Part shown: positions 55,875-64,000 of the stretch, piece by piece | Layout: every line of letters begins with the position of its first letter | Position numbering within the stretch: the first letter of the stretch is position 1 | NCBI GenBank assembly: GCA_027922465.2 | Contig: BQMF02000118.1 | Span: 744,001 to 808,000 of the forward strand | DNA length: 64,000 nucleotides | Source of the DNA: Turritopsis dohrnii | Lineage: Eukaryota; Cnidaria; Hydrozoa; Anthoathecata; Oceaniidae | Direction: 5' to 3' | Position numbers and translations under genes: made by a program | The notes under the pieces: generated by a model | Told to the model about the DNA's origin: nothing | The model's input: only the letters and a program-made list of their open reading frames with translations | Databases searched by the model: none

Positions 55875-56438
55875 TCTTATTATAATAATCCGCGTTGTGC
55901 ATCCCACTTTTATTTTAGAGAGTGATATATTTAGTTTAAATTTACGGTCATCATCCTCTTACGAGCGCGTAAAACCACGTAGAAGCGAGAGACACTTTTT
56001 TCACGATCATTCCAAAAGCACGTGGCATCATTTGACGTCAGTTTTTTATGATCACGGGGAATCATTGCATTGCATCCCCAATCGAACGCGACGTTTTTGG
56101 GGAAATATCTCGATAACCAATAGGGATAACTGACGTTTTTTGGGGTCAGCGATACGGGTGATGGGGTGACGCATCATTTGGGCCTAAATTTTATTTGGTA
56201 CTGCGGATATGACGTCATCGAAACCTTTGATCGACCATATCTCCGCAACGGTTGGTCGTAGCGAAATGATCCCATACATTTTTTTGATCAGCTTTTCGAG
56301 CTCTACAACATGGGTACACTTTTAAGTCACGAATCCGTAATTAAAATTTTCGTCACGGGGTACGTACACGGGAATGGCGGATTTGACCTAACGTTTTCGA
56401 AGTTAAGTTCGGTAAAAAGGTTTTACCCGGGATACTAG
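55875..56438 (+). mobile_element. Helitron family II, short unit E
   Basis: TCTTATTATAATAATCCGCG start, GTTTTACCCGGGATACTAG end; the junctions on both sides are CTAG|TC. Contains the shared core. Confidence 0.8.
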
Positions 56439-57000
56439 TCTATATAATAATCCGCGATCGTGTGTCACACTTTTATTTTAGAGAGTGATATATTTGTTTA
56501 ATTTTTACGGTCATCGTCCTCTTAAGAGCGCGTAAAACCACGTAGAGGCGAGAGACACTTTTTTCACGATCATTCCAAAAGCACGTGGCATCATTTGATG
56601 TCAGTTTTTTATGATCACGGGGAATCATTGCATTGCATCCCAAATCGAACGCGATGTTTTTGGGGAAATATCTCAAGAACCAATAGGGATAACTGACGTT
56701 TTTTGGGGTGAGCGATACGGGTGATGGGGTGACGCATCATTTGGACCTAAATTTTATTTGGTACTGCGGATATGACGTCATCGAAATCTTTGATCAGCAA
56801 TATCTCTCTAACGATTGGTCGTAGCGAAACGATCCCATACATTTTTTTGATCAGTTTTTCGAGCTCTACAACATGGTTACATTAACGTTTCCAATTCCTA
56901 AATTGAAATTTTCATCACAGGGATCGTTCACGGGAAAGGCGATTTTGACCCATTCTTTTGGAAGTTAAGTTCGGTAAAAAGTTTTTACCCGGGATACTAG
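56439..57000 (+). mobile_element. Helitron family II, short unit F
   Basis: TCTATATAATAATCCGCG start and CCCGGGATACTAG end. Very similar to unit E through most of its 562 bases; contains the shared core. Confidence 0.8.
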
Positions 57001-57561
57001 TCTTATTATACTAATCCGCGTGTGTGCATCCCACTTTTATTTTAGAGAGTGCTTTGTTTTTTTAAAATTTACGGTCAAAATCTTCTTAATCGTGGTCATT
57101 TTTTCGTTAGACCATTGATAATTGACGATTAGTATAATAGCACGCGGCGTGACGTCAGTTTTTTAACCTTATCACGGGGGATTCATTGCATTACATCCCC
57201 AATCGAACACGACGTTTTTGGGGAAATATCTCGAGAACCAATAGGGATAATTGACGTTTTTAAGGGTTGGTGACACGGGTGATGTGGTGACGCAACATTT
57301 GGGCCTAAATTTTATTTGGTACTGCGGCTATGACGTCATCAAAATCTTTGATCGATGATATCTCTTTAACTGTTTGTCGTAGCGAAACGATCCCATACAT
57401 TTTTTTGATCAGTTTTTCGAGCTTTACGACATGGGTAGACTTTTAAGTCACGAATCTGTAATTAAAATTTTCGTCACGGGGTACACACACGGGAACGTGT
57501 CGTATTTCTGCAGATTCTTTTCGAAATTAAAGTCGTAAAAAACTTTTACGCGAGATACTAG
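57001..57561 (+). mobile_element. Helitron family II, short unit G
   Basis: TCTTATTATACTAATCCGCG start, GCGAGATACTAG end. Closest to unit C, with the internal ACGATTAGTATAATAGCACG mirror of the 5' end; contains the shared core. Confidence 0.8.
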
Positions 57562-58383
57562 TCTATATACTAATCACGAGTGTGCATCCGCTTTTTTCAC
57601 GCTTTCACTCTCTAAAATTTCGGGTCGCTTTTGCGGTCACTTATTCATAATGGGGTGTCAGACCACGGCGGTTAATATTTTTCTACGATTAGTATAGGGG
57701 GAAAACATTACATTGCGTTTGTTTTAATCTTTTCGAACGTTTTGCAAACATAGCAACTAAGTTCGTTCAAAATGTAAACAAACTTATTTTCGTAATGAAA
57801 AAGAATTGCGAAGGAGCTCGAACGAGTCAAAACAATAGAAAACAAAGAAAAGATACTGAAAGCGAAAGCGATAGCGAGTAAAGTTATCAGGTAATTTATT
57901 ATAGTAGATAGATTTTATGGAAAATATTATGGAAAATGAAAGTGTCCTTTTTATGATTCTTATGCAGAGTTGGCGATTTATAATTAAAAGCAGAAAGTTT
58001 AAAAGAAATTTATTGGAAGAACAGTTTAGAGTAAAGCGAGTAAAGTTTATAAGGCAAGTTATTATTGTCGTTAATTTATTTAGAGTGATGATTTATGCAA
58101 AGTGATTTATGAAAGTGTCTTTTTTTATGATTCTTATTCAGAGTTGACGATTTATTAAACAGCAGAAAGTTTTAGAGGAAGTATTCCGATATATTAAAGG
58201 AACAGTTAAGAGTTTCCTCCAGGTAATTGTTAGGATGCTGAAGTATCTTTTTCTTTCATGAAAGCACATTGAGTTTTTAATTTTCATTTTTTTTTTTATT
58301 ATTCAGGTTTGGGAGTTAATCAACAATTTGGTAGTTGGAGTTTTTTTATTTGTAAAGTTTCCTTATTATTACTACTGTTTGTC

Positions 58384-61300
58384 ATGTATAATATAGGAAA
58401 TGCTTTTGCCCCTGGCATTCCAGCAACTTTTAGGATTGGAAACTTTGTTTTGCAACCTCCTGATCAACAACAAATTCGATCAGTAATCCAACGTAGGTTT
58501 GCACACGAAGATGTCGCTATTGCGCGACGTCGCGAAACGCAAAATAATAATACAGTTGATCTCCATAATTCTCAAGGTATTTCTGAGAATGAGCGCCGTA
58601 GGAATCGCGATGCTGAAAGACGCGTTCAGCACCGTCAAAATGAAAACGCTGACGAGAGAATAACTAGGCGGAATAGAAATATGCAACGTATGCGGACTAG
58701 GCGCTCTATATTAGATTTGCATTGTGCTGCACGTCAACCTGATCAATTGCCTGAGCAACATTACTTAGGCCCAATGGACAAGGTTTGTCAACATTGTAGT
58801 GCTAAAATGTTTGTCGATGAAAGTAATTTCAAATGTTGTCATAATGGTAAGATACACCTTAATGATATTAATTACCCTAATGATCTTAAAGATCTTTTAG
58901 TAGGTAATACAAATCAATCAAAGAACTTTCAAGAAAATATTCGAAAGTTTAACAGTTCTGTCGCGTTTGCGTCGATGGGTGCAAAGATGGCTGTACCACC
59001 AGGTCGAGGACCACCTGTCTTTCGTATTAATGGTCAGGTATGTCACCGTACAGGCAATCTGCATCCACCAGAAGGTGTTCCTCCATCATATGGTCAGTTG
59101 TACATTTATGATGGGATGGATGCATTCAATGAAAGAATGGCAAGACCCGAAAATCAAGGTTGCTTGCCTGAGGTTATGCAAAAATTACAGGACATCATTC
59201 TTAGAGAGAGTCCTTATGCAGCTGCATACAAGCATATGGGTGAGGTAGAGGCTGAAGAATTGCAGCATGCCCGAGAGCAAAATCGCCAACCATCTCTGGT
59301 AAATTATTTAAAATTGAAATTTTTTTAGGCTTGATTTCAAAATGTTTTGAATTTCAACTATATATTTAGGTTAGAATGCACCTGAGGAGTGGTGGCGATC
59401 GGCGGCGTTACAATCTACCCCACCATGATGAAGTAGCTGCTGTTTTTGTTGGTGAAGATGGTGCACCACCTATGACACGTGATATTGTTGTTTATCCTCG
59501 AGACATGCCATTGCAATGTCTATCAACACATTCACCTCATCTAGACCCAATGGTTTATCCAGTTTTTTTCCCGAGGGGAGAGTCTGGCTGGACAATAGAT
59601 ATTCCTCATGTAGCTGAATATACTACAGGTAGTCGGTGCCGCACAACCGCATTGCAATATTATACCTATAGATTTGCGTATAGAAATGTTTTTAATCCAA
59701 TCTTAAAAGGTAAAAAATTATTTCAGCAATTTGCAGTTGACTGCTACTGTAAGGTTGAAGCAGAACGTCTCAACTATATTCGGACAAATCAGAAAGCATT
59801 ACGTGTTGAGCAATATCAAGGTTTAATTGACCATCTTGCTAATGTAGCTCAAAACAGAGGTTTAAATGCAGGTAGACCTGTAATTTTGCCATCTTCTTTT
59901 CAGGGTAGTCCCAGAGCTATGCAACAAAATTATCAAGATGCAATGGCAATGGTGACTAAAATGGGAAAACCTGATTTGTTCTGCACATTTACGTGTAATC
60001 CAAAATGGAAAGAAATTACCGAGAATTTAGATAATGAGGCAGCACATTATCGACCTGACTTGGTTTCACGCGTTTTTAATTTGAAATTGAAAGCACTTTT
60101 AAATGATGTCATAAAAAATGGTGTATTGGGGAAAACAATTTCTCACCTTTATGTGATTGAATTTCAAAAGCGTTCTTTACCTCATGCCCATATTCTTATT
60201 CATTTAGCACAAGAGGATAAGTTACAAAATGCTGATGATGTTGACAGCTTGATATGTGCTGAAATTCCTGATCCAGATGAGGAGCCAGAACTACACAACA
60301 TTATCAAATCGTGTATGATACATGGCCCATGCGGGAATTACAACGAAACTTCAGTTTGCATGGGAGACGATGGTAACTGCACCAAAAATTTTCCCAAAGC
60401 ATTCTGTGATGAAACACAAATGAATGTTAATGGCTATCCATTGTACCGTAGACGTAATAACGGTCGTACTGTAAGGGTAAAAAATGTGGACTTAGATAAT
60501 CGATGGGTGGTTCCATACTGTCCTTGGTTATCAAAGAAATATAACGTCCATATAAATTTGGAGGCCTGTACTTCTATAAAAAGTGTCAAATATTTGTTCA
60601 AATACGTATATAAAGGACATGATCGAGCGCATGTCGAAATTAACGAACAATTGCAATATGATGAAATTAAAACTTTTTTAGATGCTCGATATGTTAGTGC
60701 ACCTGAAGCTCTGTGGAGAATATTTGAGTTCTCCATGCATGAGAAATCACACTGTATCAAAAGGTTGGCAGTGCATTTACCAGATCTTCAACGGGTTTAT
60801 TTCCGACCTGGTGATGAGGACGCAGCTGCAGACAGGGCATCTATGAAAGATACCCACCTCACAGCATGGTTCAAATTGAATGTTGAAGATTCAGATGCTC
60901 GACAACATCTGTTTTCGAACATTCCATATCATTATGTATTTCATGATAAAGAGAAGAAATGGAAAACTAGAGGTAAAACTCATAAGCCAATAATTGCCCG
61001 CTTATATAATGCAAGGCCAACAGAAGGAGAAAGATTTTTCCTTCGTGTTTTATTGCTTCACATCCCTGGTGCTACATCATTCGAGTATTTGCGCACGTTC
61101 AATGGGGTGGTTTTTGATACGTTTCGTGAAGCATGTATTGCAAGAGGTCTTCTTCAAGATGATGATGAATGGCACAATACATTGGAAGAGGCATCTACAT
61201 TCGAAATGCCTCAACAATTGAGGCAATTGTTCGTCACAATCTTGACACATTGTGAGCCATTGAATCCGCTGGAACTGTGGAATACATTCAAGGATCAATT

Positions 61301-62894
61301 GTGCGAGGACTATGTGCGCACATTGTCTGTTGCTCAAGCTGAGCAAAAGGTTTTGGGATATATCGATAACATACTCAAACAATTTGGTATGTCCTTAACG
61401 CAATTAAACCTTCCTGAGTTAATTGAACATGTTGACGAGGAAGAGGTTGATGTAAACGTATACATTGACCAGACACATCAGGTAAGGCCTCTGCTTAATG
61501 AGCAGCAGGTGGCTGTGGCTGATGCAATATTATCTGCTGTATCCAATGTCCGTAACGCTTTGGCACAACCTGAAACATTGTTTTATCTTGATGGACCAGC
61601 TGGCACAGGTAAAACATTTACTTATAACTATGTTATAGCAGCATGTAGGGCCAGAGGTTGGAAAGTCGCTACCGCTGCATACACAGGTATTGCAGCTACT
61701 TTACTTTCTGGTGGGTGTACATTGCATTCGTTATTTCGTTTGCCTGTTCCTGTTTTAGAAAACAGTGTTTGTAATGTAGTCCCAACATCAAAACATGCTG
61801 AATACTTGCGTAGTGTGGACCTGTTTCTCATCGATGAAGCAACAATGGTTTCCACCCATATTTTTCATGCCATCGATCGATTACTTCGTGATGTTTGCAA
61901 CAACGATACTTCTTTTGGTGGCAAAGTAATGTTATGGGGTGGAGATTTCCGTCAATGCTTACCTGTTGTAAAGAAAGCAAAACCGACTGACGTTATTGAG
62001 GTGTGCTTAACCAGTTCTGCATTGTGGGCTTCAGTGTCAAAATTCACATTAACTCAAAACATGAGAGCTAGACCTGAGGAACAACAATTTTGTCAGTGGC
62101 TGCTACGATTGGGTAATGGGGAACTACCATTAAAACAAGGAGACCCTGCTAAAGGTGCCATTGAAATTCCAGATTGCTGTGTCGTGTCTGAAAACACATC
62201 GCTTATTTCAGTCATGTATGACGGCCTGGAACCTCATCAATATGCTTCAACTGCTATTTTGACACCTACAAATGAGCAGTCATTAATAATTAATAATGAG
62301 GTGTTGGAAAGATTGCCTGGTGATCCAGTTTGCTATTATAGTGCTGATGAAGTTGATTGTGATGATGACGACGAGCGACAAAATTATCCGCTTGATTTTT
62401 TAAATAGTATCACACCATCTGGTATGCCTCCACATTGTTTGAAACTTAAAGTTGGAGCAATAATTATGCTTTTACGAAATTTGAACATCAAGAAGGGTCT
62501 TTGCAACGGGACACGCTTGATTGTTCGGGAATTATCGCAGAATTTTATTAAAGCTGACGTTTTGACAGGGTCAGCTGTTGGAGAAACAATTTTCATACCT
62601 AGAGTACAATTGTCACCCTCTGACACAGGTATGCCTTTCACTTTGAAACGTAGACAACTGCCGATTCGTTTGGCTTATTCTTTCACTATTAATAAGAGCC
62701 AAGGTCAAACATTTGAAAAAATTGGTTTGTTTCTACAACGACCGTGCTTTTCACATGGTCAACTATATGTAGCCTGTTCTAGGGCAAAGGCATTTGATAA
62801 TGTTAAAGTCAAAGTTGCTGCCACAGGTAAACAAGGTTACATCAATGGGAAGTTGTATACACAGAATGTTATCTTCCCACAAGTTTTACAGTAA
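58384..62894 (+). CDS. Helitron replicase: zinc finger, HUH Rep and Pif1-like helicase
   Basis: The frame is open from an acceptor at 58306; the first in-frame ATG is at 58384, so a further 5' exon is possible. Exon 58384-59298, intron 59299-59369 (CTG|GTAAAT ... TTTAG|GTT, phase 0), exon 59370-62894: about 1480 residues. In order: an Arg-rich tract; a zinc-finger-like CQHCSAKMF...CCHNGK; GQVCHRTGNLHPPEGVPPS; Rep with CTFTCNPKWKEI, the HUH box LPHAHILIHL (60180-60209) and the two-tyrosine KYLFKYVYKG (60588-60617); then helicase motifs GPAGTGKT (61593), LFLIDEATMV, LWGGDFRQCLPVV, the arginine-finger-like LTQNMRA, LKVGAIIMLLRNLNIKKG and FTINKSQGQTF, SHGQLYVACSRAK. HUH nicks and joins single strands, the helicase unwinds, and together they drive rolling-circle transposition. 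No stop or missing catalytic residue was seen, so it may be active. Confidence 0.93.
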
Positions 62895-63493
62895 ACTATG
62901 TATTTATTGTTTTGTTTATTGTGCAGTTTTTCTGTCATAAATGTTTTGTGTTTATTTTTGAACACTTTTTTATTTGACATAATCTGTGCCCTTCTGTTAG
63001 TTCAGTAACATGTGTATTATTGTGGCAGATGTGATGGATGTTTGTTACACTGTGTATGGTTTTCCTTTGTGTAAACCTGCTAGTGTGATATTTACTCTAT
63101 CCGCCAGGTAGTTCGTTAATACTGTTTATAGTAGAACAACCGTCTCTGCTTTTCTGATATACGATGACTGTTCCTTAAGGTGCCAGCTGTCAACTGTTAT
63201 ATTAAATACTGAAGAAATGTAATCAACTTATATCACATGATATGTTCATTTCTTCTTTAGGTGGAGTACAAGTCCCATTGACTTACGTTCCCGTCGTGTA
63301 CTCTGTTACCATGAATTGCGCATGGAAAATCGTAACGAACCTTCATAGGCAATTCATGAACCAAAAGTCAGGGCAACTCTTTCAAAGATATAAATCTGCT
63401 GGTCGATAATTATTGTCAAAATCATTGTGATTTTATAATTTACGATATTGTTTTTATTCTATTTTAGTGTCTAGAATACATTAAAATTAAAAA
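62895..63493 (+). other. Spacer between the two Helitron genes
   Basis: AT-rich 3' flank of the replicase. No terminal Helitron signature (hairpin plus CTAG) was seen, so the element continues and the next gene lies inside it. Confidence 0.4.
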
Positions 63494-64000
63494 ATGGCAA
63501 TGCCACTTAAAGACACAAGTAAGTTAAACATTTTTACTTTCAAAAATATTTTGCTGAGCCTTTTGCGGCTAATTGAATCACTTATCTATTATATACATAC
63601 TTTACATTTTAGTATTCGAAAAATCCGTCCAAGAAAGTATGGTTTACTATTTGTATATTATCCTTTTACATTAACAGTGTATGAATTAAGTAAAGTGTCA
63701 CCACACTTTTATTTTAGATCTATATTTCGTTCAAATGTTAATTGTTTTATTTTTAATCTATTTAGATATGGACCAGTTGGACAAAAAGAAAGGAGGTAAG
63801 TAGTTCAAGCAAATTACCTTTCCTTAAAATCTTTTTAACACCTTGATAGAATTTGAATAACAATGATAAAATTGGCATGATAAAATCTATGTGAATGTGT
63901 CTTCATTAGTTTCATGTTAATTATTTTAGCAATTAAAAAGACTGTGAAAAGGCCTCATCCTACAGTCCAACAAAAACGTGACATTGGTGAGGTTTCAATA
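63494..64000 (+). CDS. Second spliced gene within the Helitron, N-terminus only
   Basis: Three exons whose phases agree: 63494-63518 (MAMPLKDT, donor ACAA|GTAAGT), 63766-63795 (acceptor TTTAG; MDQLDKKKG, donor GGAG|GTAAGT) and 63930 to the edge (acceptor TTTTAG; IKKTVKRPHPTVQQKRDIGE). Both junctions are phase 1 and give Asn and Ala at the joins. The visible peptide is short and Lys-rich with no recognisable domain. Helitrons in animals and plants are known to carry accessory genes such as RPA-like single-strand binding proteins; that identity is only a guess here. It shares the strand of the replicase, about 600 bases downstream. Confidence 0.5.

Larger units (their letters stand above)
57562..64000 (+). 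mobile_element. Autonomous Helitron (unit H), 5' part; continues past the window
   Basis: Starts TCTATATACTAATCACGAG directly after unit G's CTAG. About 140 bases in, CTACGATTAGTATAG mirrors the 5' end, the subterminal inverted repeat seen in units C and G. It encodes a complete Rep-helicase and the first three exons of another gene. The 3' end was not reached. Between 57730 and 58306 there are short frames (a 27-codon ATG frame at 57795 and a local duplication at 57925-58000/58100-58180) whose role is unresolved. Confidence 0.8.

Noticed and set aside
56118..56132. TAGGGATAAC in the Helitron core as an I-SceI-like homing site
   Set aside because: Only the first ten of eighteen bases agree with the I-SceI site; chance resemblance.
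57795..57877. 27-codon ATG exon upstream of the Helitron replicase
   Set aside because: Its donor phase does not match the acceptor at 58306, so it cannot be joined in frame as the N-terminus.

Overview
This is an AT-rich animal genomic window dominated by nested mobile elements. Metazoan origin is supported by a rhodopsin-like seven-helix receptor, a P2X7-type C-terminal exon, a THAP zinc finger, SAM-like and SAMD3-like gene remnants, and short GT/AG introns. The element mix (several Helitron families, DIRS, APE-type LINE, hAT, mariner and Harbinger-like MITEs) and the AT-richness suggest a cnidarian, perhaps a hydrozoan. That placement is inference.

Layout. 1-321: N-terminus of a minus-strand SAM-like gene leaving the window. 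2.9-3.45 kb: a decaying 19-bp tandem array. 3.5-9.75 kb: a Helitron family III copy split by a tandem array of family I Helitrons (3694-7336) and by a TIR element (7566-9285) carrying a P2X7-like exon. 9.8-14.3 kb: gene fragments and a small hAT-type MITE. 14.34-17.6 kb: a LINE with a damaged ORF2. 17.6-25.16 kb: a deep nest, with a family III Helitron split by family IV, split by a hAT-type element, which holds a MITE and a spliced gene whose exon is interrupted by another family III copy. 27.1-28.9 kb: tandem receptor genes, each with frame damage. 29.9-31.15 kb: a family II Helitron. 31.2-40.7 kb: a family I Helitron swollen by a mariner-like nest, a family IV copy, a THAP exon and a decayed multi-exon gene. 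43.7-57.56 kb: seven family II Helitrons head to tail, one holding an intact-looking DIRS retrotransposon. 57.56 kb to the right edge: an eighth Helitron encoding a full Rep/Pif1-helicase (one clear intron) and the start of a second spliced gene.

How it fits together. The autonomous Helitron at the right edge probably supplied the replicase for the short non-autonomous units abutting it. Both tandem arrays have CTAG|TC junctions, as expected if rolling-circle replication runs past the terminator. Several insertions can be proved inside the window because an undisrupted paralogue serves as the empty site: the family I array (empty sites at 17679/17680 and 21278/21279), the DIRS (44394/44395 and 54123/54124), and the hAT inside family IV (paralogue at 32547-36428). 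No intact host gene other than possibly the edge-truncated one is visible; most host-like coding sequence is fragmentary.
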